From contig CM022671.1 in the NCBI GenBank assembly GCA_012295275.1, forward strand, positions 7,546,227-7,578,726: a stretch of 32,500 bases of DNA, read 5' to 3'. Shown here piece after piece: positions 11,018 to 22,622 of this stretch (position 1 is its first letter; each line of letters begins with the position of its first letter). Below the pieces are notes generated by a model. The model saw nothing but the letters and a program-made list of their open reading frames with translations, was not told where the DNA came from and searched no databases. The translations under genes and the position numbers were made by a program. The stretch comes from Chrysomallon squamiferum. Taxonomy: Eukaryota > Mollusca > Gastropoda > Neomphalida > Peltospiridae.

Positions 11018-11243
11018 GTTTCTCTTAATCTGTTCCTGAATAGTACAGGTAATGTTAGTAGACGTATAACGATTGGTTTTTAGCGAATGATTAAATGTTT
11101 TCAGATGTAAATTGTTTTTTTGACAAATACAGCTTCTTGTAGTACTTGATTTTTTTTTTGATTTTTTTTTCGGAAACTGTCCCTGATATAGGAAATGTTG
11201 GTAAAGTACAAAAAACTGGGTTTTTTTTACGAATGATAAGCTG
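10935..11243. repeat. Two diverged tandem copies (~150 bp each)
   Basis: Copy 1 (10935-11097) and copy 2 (11102-11243) share, in order, ATGTAAATTGTTTTT, AGCTTCTTGTAGTA, CTTGATTT-like, a homopolymer, TGTTCCTGA-like, a GGTAATGTTAGTA-like block and CGAATGAT. In copy 1 the homopolymer is about 32 A (10983-11014). In copy 2 it is T-rich. Confidence 0.8.
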
Positions 11244-11609
11244 TCTTCGTTATGTACACCATAACATCATGGTGTTAATGAACTGAACACGCACACGATA
11301 AACTTGATGAAGCTAGAACGAATCACATTCTAAATATTCTCTATATTTTTGTCCTTGTTTTCCTGTGGTTGTATTGTTTGTTGTTTATTGTTGTTGTCTT
11401 TGTCGTTGTTTTTATTAAAATAGTTTATTTGTTTGTTAAATACATATAGTTAGATCTTTATTGTTATCAGTATTAAATAGCAGTGAAAATGGATATACGA
11501 TATTTGCAAGAATCAAAAGAAAACAACAACAACAACAAAATGAAAAATGATCATTATTACACTTGTGATATAAACTATTTCTATTATTTCTTACACGACG
11601 GCAAATTCA

Positions 11610-11950
11610 AGCAACAGCAACAACTACTACTGACACCCATCTTTCAGACAACTGTACCATAAAATCATCTCAAAAATACTAGTCAAGTTTAACAGACAGT
11701 GCTCAATGTCGCCGTGGGCACGTGCCCTACTTGCCACACTTTAACCACGCCTGTAACTACTACAACATATTACTGCTACCAAGTACTACCACCATAACAA
11801 CATCAACTATTACTAATATTACTACCGCTGTTACTACTACTATTACTATTACTACTATACTACTATTAATAAGCTATTTCAACTTCCACTTTCATCCATT
11901 TTTACCACTACTTCTACTAACATTACTAAAACTACTTCCATTGCTACAGT
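11610..11950. repeat. ACT/ACC/ATT triplet-rich stretch
   Basis: A degenerate triplet array of the same CTA type and the same strand sense as those near 3 kb, 6.8 kb and 7.6 kb. Confidence 0.82.
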
Positions 11951-12298
11951 TTTGATAGTAACAGATGCTACTGCGGTCTTGCTGCGGTTATATTCAGTTT
12001 GCACAACAGTGAAATGTTATCCTTGAATGTTTTCTGTATTATTCAATTCGCAGTTGTAACAGAAATAAGTGTAGTTTTTAATATCAGGGGTACGTAAACG
12101 GTCATTGCATTGTAGTATATTTAAAATACGATTTGGGCATTGAGCGAACACACACGAAGTAGAATATGAAGGGTGGGAAGTCAGGTTCGGCGAATCTCAA
12201 TTTTTTAAAGTGCTTTCACTTAGACCCTAAGCAAAGTAACGTATACTAAAGGCGCGTACATACTAGGTTTCTCCGTTTACCAACAGCGTTTTACTTAC

Positions 12299-12370
12299 AA
12301 GTACTCCAACTGCTTCACGGACGACAGCCATTTCCGTCGAACTGTTGTCAGGTTATTTCCGTCAAGATAA
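12299..12370 (-). CDS. LRR exon 4 (24 codons)
   Basis: Minus-strand 72-nt exon between a TTTTTTTCAG acceptor and a GTAAGT donor, phase 2 on both sides. It reads YLDGNNLTTVRRKWL and ends KQLEYL. It keeps the LRR consensus (L-x-x-N-x-L-x-x-V ... L-x-x-L), with Trp-Leu where Phe is usual. It is isolated, with more than 5 kb of intron on each side. Confidence 0.92.
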
Positions 12371-12519
12371 CTGAAAAAAAGAGAAGAAAGAAATATATAA
12401 AAAAAAATATGCTACAGAGTAAAGATGACTATAGCCAGTGGCGGAACTAAACAGTAGAGGAAATAATACGTCTGAGAAATCTTGAATTCAGCTTATCTTT
12501 GACAAGGTATTAAACAGAT

Positions 12520-12556
12520 ACTACTACTACTAATAATAATAATAATAATAATAATA

Positions 12557-12587
<31 letters not shown>

Positions 12588-12660
12588 CGATGAAGGAAGA
12601 AGAAGAGAAGAAGAACGACAACAACGACAATAATAACAATAAGAATATTATTATTATTAC
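12520..12660. repeat. AAT/GAT/GAA triplet array
   Basis: ACT, AAT, GAT and GAA triplets in succession, about 150 bp from exon 4 on its acceptor side. Confidence 0.9.
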
Positions 12661-12841
12661 TAATAAAATTTACAGTCAAAAGGGATTTTGCGATTTTAAA
12701 AGAAGTTCAAATAACTGTGAGAAATAGTTTAAAACTATTTATATGTTCACAACATTTATATTAAAAAGCAAAACTGTTCCTTTATCCAACCAAATACATT
12801 TTTTCAAAATGTAAATTAGCACTGAGAGATTTTTTTCATCA

Positions 12842-12980
12842 TTAGTATTATTATTATTGTTGTTGTTGTTGTTTTTGTTGATGTTGTTACTGTTGTTGTT
12901 GCGGTTACTGTGGTTGTTGTTGTTTTAATAATATTATTATTATCATTATTGTAACAGTAGCTGTTGTTATTATTATTATT
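12842..12980. repeat. TTG/ATT triplet array
   Basis: Alternating runs of ATT, GTT and TTG. Confidence 0.88.
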
Positions 12981-13020
12981 AAATAACTATAAGTAAAAAA
13001 ACCCTACTATACATATGTAC

Positions 13021-13021
13021 A

Positions 13022-13083
<62 letters not shown>

Positions 13084-13135
13084 TGATGATGATGATGATG
13101 ATAATGATTATTATAATAATGATGATGATGATAAA
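13021..13135. repeat. AAT then GAT triplet array
   Basis: About 20 AAT triplets followed by GAT triplets, with an interruption near 13103-13115. Confidence 0.93.
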
Positions 13136-13139
13136 AACA

Positions 13140-14219
13140 AATACCTAAAAACGACCTAAAACGTGTTTAATCAAACGACTGAACAAGTGTAAATAGCGTT
13201 ATACTTATTACTAATCACTTTATAGACAGGTTTTTGTGACTGATACAGATCACCTGACTTTCCAGACAGGTAAATAATTAAGCCAGGTACAAAACAAACA
13301 GGTATATTCAGGTGTTCATTTTATGCGGTAAACATTTTCTAATTAATATATCTGGCAAATGTCAAGGCCTTTTCTTGTAAATGTCATCATACTGATGAAG
13401 ACAACGTAAATTTAATCAACATACAAATATAATTAAGCTCTGATTTCATTCTCTTGCCTCACCCTGTTAGCCAAATGAAATTTTTTTTAATGTGATTCAT
13501 CAAATCGAACTGTGATGGTAAAATGTAAATCCTAAACCCTGGATCCTAATGTTATTGTGTTATTTCTGAGATACGAAGTCTTGTTTTTTTTTTTTTTTTT
13601 TTTAAATTTGTAATACTCAGTCTGTTTATTTTCAAATGTTTTAGGATTGAAGAACAAAAAGTTTCGAATGTGTTCTGAATAAACGTAATTGTTTGATTGT
13701 TAGAAACAATGTGGTTTTTCCCTTGTTTTTTCTTTGATTGTTTGGTGTGACCAAAATGGTTATTGATGTATGTAGTTTCTTCACGTTACATCATGCTGTT
13801 CTTGTTCTTTAGAGAAGATATTGTTCAAAAAAACTTTGGGATTCTTCTAGATAATGTTAAAAATACACTCTTTTCTGGGTTTTTTAGGAGTCCTTTAAAA
13901 ATTTGATTTAGTGCCTTTTGTTGCGATAATAAGGAATTAAAGAATTTTTTTCATACTGTTATTTTATTATTTGAAGGGATTCAGTTCTGATTAATTTTCT
14001 TCTGACGATCACTTGTTTTAGCTCGGTTGTGAAAATCGTTCAGCGGATGTTAGTCGTAAAAAACTGATGTTAAATCGATTGTGAGTTCTTTATAGTCTTT
14101 CCCTCCTTTTTTTTTTTTTTTTCTAACGATTTATAACAATGGTATATCGGTAAAAAAATGTTATATGTGTTTGTCAGTGATGTTATTTATGGCATTTAAA
14201 ACTACTATGCATGTGCCGA
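13140..14219. other. Intronic sequence without a recognisable gene
   Basis: AT-rich sequence with poly-T near 13585-13602. No splice-bounded LRR-like segment was found. Confidence 0.6.
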
Positions 14220-14700
14220 TTGGTTATAATATTGTTTACCGTGATACATAAGTGATACAAAGATATTTACGACTGGTAACTGATATTTACGACTGGTAAC
14301 TGATATTTACGTCAACTGGTAACGGTGTTACTTAGATCAGTTGATAAAAATGTTAGATCCGGTGATTGGTAAATACATTATTTATGTTAGTTAGTAACAT
14401 TATTTATACTGACTGGTTAAATTCTTATTTATGTTAAATGATAACAGTTTTACTTAAATGAGTTGATAACGAATCTATTTACATTGACTGTTAACGCAGA
14501 TTAGTAAAACGATTACTTAAATTAGCTATTAACAATGTTATTTACTTCGGCTAGAAACAGTGTTAGTATATCAGTTGGTAACAATGTTATTTACACTGAC
14601 TGGTAATATTGTTATTTATGTGAAATGATATCAGTGATATTTAAATCTGTTGATAACAATGTTATTTACATCAGTTGATTCTCATATGGTGTGAAGTGAT
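14220..14700. repeat. Degenerate tandem repeat (GTTATTTA...TGACTGGTAAC)
   Basis: A weakly conserved unit combining GTTATTTA with CTGACTGGTAACAATG-like sequence recurs many times at uneven spacings of about 25-50 bp. Examples are ACGACTGGTAACTGATATTT repeated in direct succession near 14270-14310 and AACAATGTTATTTAC near 14531, 14580 and 14655. It looks like an old minisatellite. Confidence 0.75.
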
Positions 14701-14984
14701 ATTACCGGTATTAATATGCAGTGTTTTAACCGTAGGCTAGAAAACATTTTGTTTAATCTATTATTAACGGTGTTGTCTGTTTTGATTAGTGATTTTGCAG
14801 TTTACGTCAGCTCGTTGCAGTATCGTGCATTTTGATTACTAATCGTGTTGACTATGTCGACTGATAATTTTTCTGCATACGTCAGATGGTGACAGTGTAA
14901 CGGATGTCGACTGATAATGTTGCTAAGATACGAGACTGATTATAAAGTGATCTGTAGCTTTTGAACAGGGGTTTTCTTATTCTT

Positions 14985-15042
14985 TTCCTTTTTCTTTCTT
15001 CTTGTTTCTTCTTCTTTTTCTTTTCTTCTTCTTCTTCTTCTT
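14985..15042. repeat. TTC-rich polypyrimidine tract
   Basis: TTC/CTT triplets and T runs. Confidence 0.88.
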
Positions 15043-15045
15043 ATT

Positions 15046-16050
15046 TAATATCAGATAGTCCTAAATCCCAGTCACATGGCTTTATAATTATTTAAATACA
15101 TGCAATAATTACATGTCTACACTTGCAATTAATCTAAGAAGAAGATAATCAAACATATTTACTACATACGTCCTTGACAAATGATCCATAAAGATAGATT
15201 AATCATAGGTCCTAAGTAATTTACAGTCGTTTAAGACGTATTATTAGTGTTTAACCAGTTATTGATTTTTATTTACTTGCATTAAGAAATTAGTAAGGAA
15301 CACGTTTAGATATATTCGTAGGAAGAGGGTTTTAAAGATTGCACGAAAAACGACTTTAAGCTAAATAAAAACGAGAAATCTCTGTAAATGTTGTTGTTTT
15401 TTAAATGTTTTTTTTTTTTTTCTAATCGAGAAAATTTCTTTCTATTATTATTTTTTTCAATTATTATTTGGAATTAAAATTCTTAAACGTTATTTTTTCT
15501 TTGTTGAAAAACGAATTTAATATTTATTTTCCCTACCTCCTTAGATCTAAAGAGACCGATTTACTTGCGTATGAATATCGTTCAGTTGGTTATGAAATGA
15601 AGCAGACGTGTTTAGTGTTTTAATTTCACATTCATCATCATATTTAGTTACTGACCAAATTAATTCTCATTTTAATAACGCGTTCGGTCTTAAACGCCAT
15701 TATCGACGTTCTGTCTACGATTACCTACCTTGAAGAAATCAAATCAGAGAAAGTTCGTTTCGTAAATCACACTGAATTTGTAATGATTAAATACAGGCTT
15801 GTGTCTGTTGCAGTTAAATCTTTTTTGAGAATAAAACAGCAGCAACAACAAGATAATAATTCTTAGAGTGTCTGGTGTAATAAAACTCCTTATGCTTCCA
15901 AGTTTTTATTTTATTATTCTGATAACAAAGAAGAACAATAAAATAAAAAACATTTTACCCCTTCCCATCAGCAGTCGTAAGAGACATACATACCAAATAT
16001 GTAAACTGTGAAAAAGAGTTATACTTTGTTAATGAAGCAGACGATAATAA
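15046..16050. other. Intronic sequence without a recognisable gene
   Basis: AT-rich sequence with a poly-T run near 15408-15421. No exon candidate. Confidence 0.6.
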
Positions 16051-16052
16051 AT

Positions 16053-16165
16053 ACAGATAATGATAATACGTATAATAATACAGACGATAATAACACAGAT
16101 AATGATAATACGTATAATAATACAGACGATAATAACACAGATAATGATAATACGTATAATATTAC
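16053..16165. repeat. 42-bp tandem repeat, about 3 copies
   Basis: A unit starting ACAGATAATGATAATACGTA begins at 16053, 16095 and 16137, an exact 42-bp step. Because 42 is a multiple of three, the array stays open on both strands, giving Asn/Asp/Thr-rich and Val/Leu/Ser-rich phantom frames. Confidence 0.92.
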
Positions 16166-16169
16166 AGAT

Positions 16170-17500
16170 GGCGTAATTAAGTCTAATAATACAGACTTCC
16201 TGTTTTGTAGCAATGCAACCTGCATGAGATCAAGAATATATAATCAATGAGTGAAAAAAAAAAAAAAAGACAAATTGAATTAATACTGTTAACAAACAAA
16301 AACTGTGTGATATCTAATGATTACTTAGATTTCCAGATATGGAGACATTAGGTTCAATGGTGTGATTAAATGTGAACTGAATAAACCTTTTCTTCAGCTT
16401 TGGAATACAATTAAGAAGTGAAAAAATGTTCAAGCACTCATGGCACTCTGATGAAAAACAAAAGTGATCGTGAAAGCACCAAATTCATTTCAGAATTTGA
16501 GACCTTGTAGTTTTAGCCCAAAATCTTATTATTCTGTTACGTGATTGTCTTTTACGGCCAGTCTTTTTTTTTGGTTCTTTTATTCATTTTATGTTTTATT
16601 TTAAATTTCAGTTTATTTAAAGATACATGTGTTTATAATAGTTGTTTTTGTACGTCTAGCCTGAAATAGAGAGGCTTATGGAATGAATATTCGACATTTA
16701 TAATTGGTCTGATGTCTTAGTATTTGGGATTTTAGGATTTTCTAGAATCATTTTTTGTTTTAATCTATTTTGTGATTGTCGTATTCGCATGGGAACACGG
16801 ACAGTCAAGTCTTAACAGACAAAACCATCGTCTTTTTCCGGTGCTGTTTTGCAGAACATTAATATTATGTCGTAAAGATCCGGTGAGAAGCGAAACCGAA
16901 CAATAATCGTAATGGTAAAACAAAATATGTAATATCTGTCAATGCCAGAACATGTTTGAGATTTATATTATCATTATCATTATTATTAGTTGTTATATTA
17001 TTACGATTTCCTGGTCTTCAAAACATTTATCAATCTCCGACTAAAGAACTTATCGAATTTTCAATTTTATCAATGGAAAATTTCACATAGTTATTTCTAC
17101 GCAGTCTCGCTATTTTTATCTAACTTTCCAACGTAAGGTGACGTCTGCAAGATGCGTCTATTTTGTCGGGAACCGTATAAATAGCGCAGTTACTTGGGAG
17201 AAAAACGAAAACTCAAAGACATTATTTAAATACGTGTATTTTAATGTAATTATTAGCAGAGTGGTTATGGCGTTAAATTAGCGGAGGAAACGGACGTAGT
17301 AGTGTTGGGCATGCTCAAAGGAAAGGGTTTTTAAATTTCTTCTGAAAGCCGATGTTGTGTTCGGCTGTAATTAGTTTTGTAGTAAACAGTATTACGATTA
17401 CAGACATCGAATATAGTTCTTTCTCACTGGAGTTTAATTAATTATTTTAATTGTTGTTATTGTTGTTTTTGATGAGGTAATTGTTCTTGTTTTTATTAAT
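16170..17500. other. Intronic sequence without a recognisable gene
   Basis: AT-rich sequence with no domain-bearing open frame and no splice-bounded LRR segment on either strand. Confidence 0.6.
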
Positions 17501-17509
17501 ATTATTACA

Positions 17510-17550
17510 GTTCTTTTTCTTCTCCTTCTTCTTTTTCTTCTTTTCATTAA

Positions 17551-17601
<51 letters not shown>

Positions 17602-17655
17602 CATTGTTGTTGTTGTTGTAGTTGTTGTTATTATTATTACAATTATTATATTTTT
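17510..17655. repeat. TTC / ATT / TTG triplet array
   Basis: TTC-rich sequence, then about 18 ATT triplets (about 17546-17600), then TTG triplets. It ends about 115 bp from exon 3 on its donor side. Confidence 0.93.
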
Positions 17656-17768
17656 TGTTATTGTTTACGATTGTTATTTCAATTAAACAGTCAAAATCTG
17701 TAGTTACAGTATTTAAATAAATGTCTGAGGTGACGTTCACTTAATGTATAAATGTGTGCAATACTCAC

Positions 17769-17840
17769 AGTGTGAGCAATTTTGGGGTGTTCAGAAATGT
17801 TTCTTCGTCCATGTGAGTAATTTGATTGTCAGACAGGTAC
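17769..17840 (-). CDS. LRR exon 3 (24 codons)
   Basis: Minus-strand 72-nt exon with acceptor TTTTTCAG and donor GTGAGT, phase 2 to phase 2. It reads YLSDNQITHMDEETF and then ends KLLTL. The pattern LxLxxNxIxxMxxxxFxxxxxLxxL is a typical extracellular LRR. The flanking introns are long, 4,234 bp upstream and 5,398 bp downstream in transcript order, and are filled with simple repeats. Confidence 0.92.
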
Positions 17841-18067
17841 CTGAAAAACAAATAAAACAATTCTTTATATACATTAAAAATAAGTTATTCTGCACGTTAT
17901 ATAAAATTACAATAAATTCCTTATATACAATAGAAATAATTAATTCTGCACGTTATGTATATTTTTTTTCTCGAGATAATTTGAACATAACTGCTCATCT
18001 TTTTAAAGGAAAGTTTAAAATACTCTCTCTGAAATCTATAATGATGAAACGACTATTTTAAATATAA

Positions 18068-18069
<2 letters not shown>

Positions 18070-18118
<49 letters not shown>
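18070..18118. repeat. (CA)n microsatellite
   Basis: About 24 CA units, roughly 230 bp upstream of exon 3 in transcript sense. Confidence 0.96.
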
Positions 18119-18120
<2 letters not shown>

Positions 18121-18247
18121 TTTTTCATATTAACTAATAAATACACGATGTGCAAATGGATGAAAAGAAGAAAGAACTAAGTTCATACATTAATCCAGTT
18201 CCATTTGTCTTAATCATAAGATGACTTGTTATAGAAGAAATTTTTTA

Positions 18248-18455
18248 AATGTTACTTTATTTATTACTTTATTTATTACTTTATTTATTTATTTATTTAT
18301 TTATTTATATAGCATTAATATTTATTTATTCATTTTATTATTTATTTATTTATCATCATTTATTTATTTTATTATTATTATTATTATTATCATTATTGTT
18401 ATGGTTATTATTATTATTATTATCATTATTGTTATCATTATTATTATTATTATTA

Positions 18456-18518
<63 letters not shown>
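18248..18518. repeat. TTTA array merging into ATT array
   Basis: TTTA tetranucleotides to about 18368, then ATT triplets with scattered ATC and GTT. Confidence 0.94.
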
Positions 18519-18519
<1 letters not shown>

Positions 18520-18895
18520 TAACGTGTGTAACTGGAAATCATTACATGCCAAATCGTACGTCGATGCTATGTATTAATAATTATAACAACAATTTCATTA
18601 AAAAAAATCGATCACTGATTTAACACAACAAGCATTAACAGTAACACTGACAACAACATGGTCACTAGTGTCTCGAAAGTATTAAAATGACGATGACGAC
18701 AGCCTTTGCCGTTGGCAACGTCTTGAAAATATTTTTAGATAAATAATCAGACTTTTTGTCGCTTCCTTGACACAAGAAAAGTCGCTTACGTTAGCGACGT
18801 CATTTTATTTATTTACTTCTGGTGTAACCCGCCGGCCAATTATCATATCAGCAGCTGATTTTCAAAACTAATTTACCAAATTTACTGGCAGATTT

Positions 18896-18938
18896 AAAAA
18901 AAAAATAATAATAATTAAAAAAATAAAAAAAAAAAAAA

Positions 18939-18977
<39 letters not shown>
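18896..18977. repeat. A-rich tract and (AAT)n
   Basis: A runs followed by about 12 AAT triplets. Confidence 0.93.
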
Positions 18978-19054
18978 TTGATTTAGGCTTTGTTATGGCT
19001 TTGAAAAAAATAAAAATACATATTAAATTTTGGTATTTTAATTATAGTAAATTT

Positions 19055-19165
19055 ATGATTTGTCAAATATGGGATTAACAATAATATTAAATTGATGGCT
19101 TATCAAATGAGGGTTTAACGATAATAATAAGAAGATTATGGCTTATCAAAATATGGGTTTAAAAT
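19055..19165. repeat. Three diverged tandem copies (~40-43 bp)
   Basis: The motif ATGGCTTATCAAATATGGGT and its variant ATGATTTGTCAAATATGGGA begin at 19055, 19095 and 19138. Each is followed by a TTTAACAATAATA-like stretch. Confidence 0.78.
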
Positions 19166-19169
19166 TTAA

Positions 19170-20189
19170 TAGTTTCAGTCGAAGATTGAACTGCGTTTTT
19201 TTTGTTTTTTGTTTGTTTTAACGCTATTTGTGTCTGAATTAACCCCACTAGTTATTCACACGTCAGTACACAACTAGACAATGATACACAGTGCAACATA
19301 GCAGTTAATTATTATACTTTCATCATTCTTCATATTTAACATGTGCTGATGGAAGGCTGTAGGTTTTTTTTTTTTTTTTTTTTTTTTTGGATGCAGACAC
19401 TTGCACTTTAAAGAATCAGCGTGCAGTCCAGTCAAACAGAAAAATGCTTTCAGAAAAGAAGAGGAAAAGTAACAAAGATTTGCCAGACAAGACACGTACA
19501 GGAGAGGCACTTTAAGAAATGTCCGTTCCAGGAAGTGCAAATACGAACAATATCGAAGATGACGTCACTCATCAGCCGATCAATGACCAATAACTTCCAG
19601 TATTCACTTGTCCGTGAGATTTCGTCGTATTACTTACGATCTGCAGGACAGCGTAATTTTTACGATGTCCTTCGTCTCTTACGCTTCCCTTTAAGATAAA
19701 TAAACCGCTAATGTGCCATTCGATGACGGAGACAGCAAGCTGAGCAGACGACAATGTTCAGAAGAAGAAGAAAAAAAAATTGTTATCTATTTCGGTAAAA
19801 ACCCTTCGTACGATGCTTTCATTTCGTGCCTAAGAATTCTAAAGTATCATACGTCAAGGTAGGCTCGGGAAGATATTTTTTTATTTTTTTTTTTTTTTTT
19901 AATTCCCCAACCCACTTTTCTTACGTTTTAATGGGAGTTCTGATTCTGCTGGTTTAATGTATCGCAGATCAACCGGACTTCCTGTCGTAAATAAAATCTT
20001 TCTTGCTGGCTTGTTTAGTAGAGACGTACGTCATTGGGAAACATTTAACATTACTGAAATTTTCGAATAAGAAAATACTAGTTCAAAATACTGATGACGT
20101 CAATGAGATCATACAAAAAAAAAAAAAAAAAAAAAGTTTTAAAAATGTTACACCAAGGCGTGATGTTAACGTAATATTAATAATATTAA
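19170..20189. other. Less repetitive intronic sequence, no recognised gene
   Basis: Contains a poly-T tract (about 19363-19388) and short open frames on both strands between 19421 and 19754. None shows a recognisable domain. Perfect TGACGTCA palindromes occur at 19560-19567 and 20095-20102. Confidence 0.55.
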
Positions 20190-20560
20190 GCCATACGTAA
20201 CGTTAACGCAACAAGGGTTGAAACTAACTAAACCAAAACGTAACGTTAACGTAACAAAGGTTAAAACTAACTAAACCAAAACGTAACGTTAACGCAAAAA
20301 GGGTTAAAACTAAACCAAAACGTAACGTTAACGCAACAACGGTTAAAAATATTAAGCCAAAACGTAACGTTAACGCAACAACGGTTAAAACTAATTAAAC
20401 CAAAACAGGTTTAAAAAAAAAATTAAACCAAAACGTAACGTTAACGTAACAACGGTTAAAAATATTAAACCAAAACGTAACGTTAACGTAACAAGGGTTA
20501 AAACTAACTAAACCAAAACGTAACAACGATTAAAAATATTAAGACAAAGCGTTATGATTA
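20190..20560. repeat. ~42-bp minisatellite with palindromic CGTTAACG core
   Basis: The unit AAACCAAAACGTAACGTTAA plus GGTTAAAACTAACT recurs about nine times. AACC/AAGCC starts fall at 20231, 20274, 20313, 20354, 20398, 20426, 20468 and 20511, mostly 39-44 bp apart with one shortened unit. The core ACGTAACGTTAACG holds overlapping palindromes (AACGTT, GTTAAC). Confidence 0.9.
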
Positions 20561-20865
20561 AATAAATAAACATTTTAACGCTTGTTATGTAAAAATGTTA
20601 AACCGAAGCTTAAGATTTTCACTCTTTAAACCCACGCTTCAAGTTTAATTAAAACTGTCAGTAATTTGACATCAGCGAGTTGTAAACTTATATAAGCATG
20701 CAACAGCTTATTTTAGCTGTTGTTATGTATAAAAGGATTACTGTAGGAGGTGACATTAATAAAATAATAATTACATTTGATGGTGCTAAATGTCACTACT
20801 AAGTGTGTATGTCATGAAAGACATTTTTCTTAATTACATCTTTTTTTAAACTGTCACCAGATAAT

Positions 20866-21050
20866 TACAACAACAGTAATAATAACTATAACAATAACAA
20901 CAGTAATAGTAATAATAATAAAAAGAACAACAACAATAATAATAATATATAAATAAATAAATTAATGATAATAATAACAACAAATATAACAAAAGCAGCA
21001 ACAACAATAATCCCCCCCAAAAAAAAATTAATTGATTAATTATTAATTAA

Positions 21051-21112
<62 letters not shown>
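20866..21112. repeat. AAC/AAT triplet array
   Basis: Mixed CAA/AAT triplets, ending in about 21 uninterrupted AAT triplets (about 21049-21112). Confidence 0.92.
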
Positions 21113-21885
21113 GTTGGCGATTATTTAATTTACCATTATGTATAAGCATACTGTTTTATAGCGGTTCATGTCAAGTGAAACGTATTTGACACGCGGCCAT
21201 ATTTGTCCCTTCTGCGTCTAAATGGGTAAAGCATCAAACGAGGACGGTAAAGAGGACTTTGTAAAAACCGGTCATTAAAACTTGACCTCCTCACATCCCC
21301 TCTGTCCCTCTTCTCTTAGCGTACACAATTTCATTACGCTGAAAGGTTTTAGTGAAAAGGTTTCCGGGAAGACTGCTGACAATGTTGTGTTGTTAACAGT
21401 CAAATTCAGAGGCTGAAGCTTGAATTGTTCGGGACCCGTCGGAACCCTTCGGAAGCAGTAAACGAGATCTGTTACGTTTTCCAGTCGGCTTGTTCCGTGA
21501 CAGGTCACTATAAATGTTTTGAAATTTTAACGACGACATTTCAGATTGGGATTAAAATTTTAAAGCAGTGTGCACTAAACTCGATTCTTTGGACCCTAAC
21601 TTGTATTAGGGGCTCTGAAGCTCAAGCTTCATTGGTTTCATACAATACAGCCGCGCCCCTAGTCAAACTGATACCAAAGCAAGCAATGTGCTGCCTGATG
21701 CGCTTTGAAAACAACGTAACATCGTAAAGATGATTATCACAACAGAAAGCTATAGTTTTCATAACCGTTAAAATTTGTCCTGTTTGTATGTTGTCCCTTC
21801 TAGCTACTTCTACGTGTGGACTTTGCAAGGGGTAATGAAGTGATGTTATATAATACTGGGATTTAATAATAATTAATAATAATGA
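21113..21885. other. Less repetitive intronic sequence, no recognised gene
   Basis: Open frames of 77 to 105 codons exist on both strands (for example plus 21425-21727 and minus 21275-21508). They overlap one another and show no domain that I can recognise. Confidence 0.5.
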
Positions 21886-22040
21886 ATGATGATGATGATG
21901 ATGATGATGATGAGGATAATAATAGGATAATAATAACAATAATTGTTATTATAACCACAACAACAATAATAATCATTGTTATGATGATGACGATAATAAT
22001 AATAAAATAATAATGATGATGATGGTGATTGTAATAATAA
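21886..22040. repeat. GAT/AAT triplet array
   Basis: GAT triplets, AAT and CAA triplets, then GAT again. It ends about 35 bp from exon 2 on its donor side. Confidence 0.9.
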
Positions 22041-22074
22041 TATGAAATCAGTGGAAGAAGAAGGTAATACTTAC

Positions 22075-22146
22075 AAAGTTATCAGTTCTGTGAAGTTATC
22101 TAGATCATCAGAAGAGATCACTTCCAAATGGTTATGTGACAGATCA
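22075..22146 (-). CDS. LRR exon 2 (24 codons)
   Basis: Minus-strand exon of exactly 72 nt with acceptor TTGCAG and donor GTAAGT, phase 2 on both sides. The translation begins DLSHNHLEVI and ends TELITL. Together with the Leu completed at the upstream junction this gives L-x-L-x-x-N-x-L, the classic LRR beta-strand signature. The length is the standard 24 residues. A (GA)n array, which reads (CU)n in the transcript, sits about 100 bp upstream in the same intron. Confidence 0.92.
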
Positions 22147-22234
22147 CTGCAAGATAAACAAAACAAACGTGAAAACAAAGTGTGGGCTAAACATTACCAG
22201 GTATTATTTAAGACTGCGTGTGTGTTTGAGCCTC

Positions 22235-22342
<108 letters not shown>

Positions 22343-22538
22343 GGCATGAAAAAAAGGAGAGACAGAAGGACACGGGGAGAGAAGTATGAGATCAAGAGAC
22401 AACAGAGTGACGCAAATTGAAAATTGTCCCTTGATGAGATGCAAGAAAAATGTGTATAGACTTTGAGAAGTCAAAGTTAAAAACAGGTAAGTACAGATTT
22501 GTCTATCAGTAAACAAAATGATGTATTCTGAAACTCAC

Positions 22539-22622
22539 AGCAGAGACACGTAGTTCTTTTGTTCAGGTGACACTGAGTTCTTGATTATTTCCATTGACGA
22601 CAGGCCGCAGGATCGAACCAGT
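22539..22622 (-). CDS. LRR exon 1 of those visible (28 codons)
   Basis: Minus-strand exon of 84 nt, preceded by a T-rich tract ending in CAG and followed by GTGAGT. It starts with the last base of a split codon and ends with CT, so both flanking introns are phase 2. It reads LVRSCGLSSMEII near its start and ends YVSLL. The LVRSCGL stretch fits the LRR core LxxLxLxx(N/C)xL, with Cys in the Asn position. At 28 residues it is the longest unit of the set, which suits an early or capping repeat. The codon split by the upstream intron ends in A. The upstream exon is not identified, so the protein's start, any signal peptide and any LDLa or N-cap region are unknown. The next exon lies 392 bp further along the transcript. 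Confidence 0.8.

Noticed and set aside
17744-18061. 105-codon plus-strand frame
   Set aside because: It overlaps LRR exon 3 in antisense and runs into AT-rich intron. No domain is seen.
19421-19754. Plus frame of 92 codons and minus frame of 60 codons
   Set aside because: No domain, no supporting splice sites, and mutual overlap. A GTACGT donor-like site on the minus strand nearby has no LRR-like segment before it.
21275-21939. Non-repetitive frames of 77-105 codons on both strands
   Set aside because: They overlap each other and show no recognisable domain or splice context. Frames of this length are expected by chance in a window of this size.
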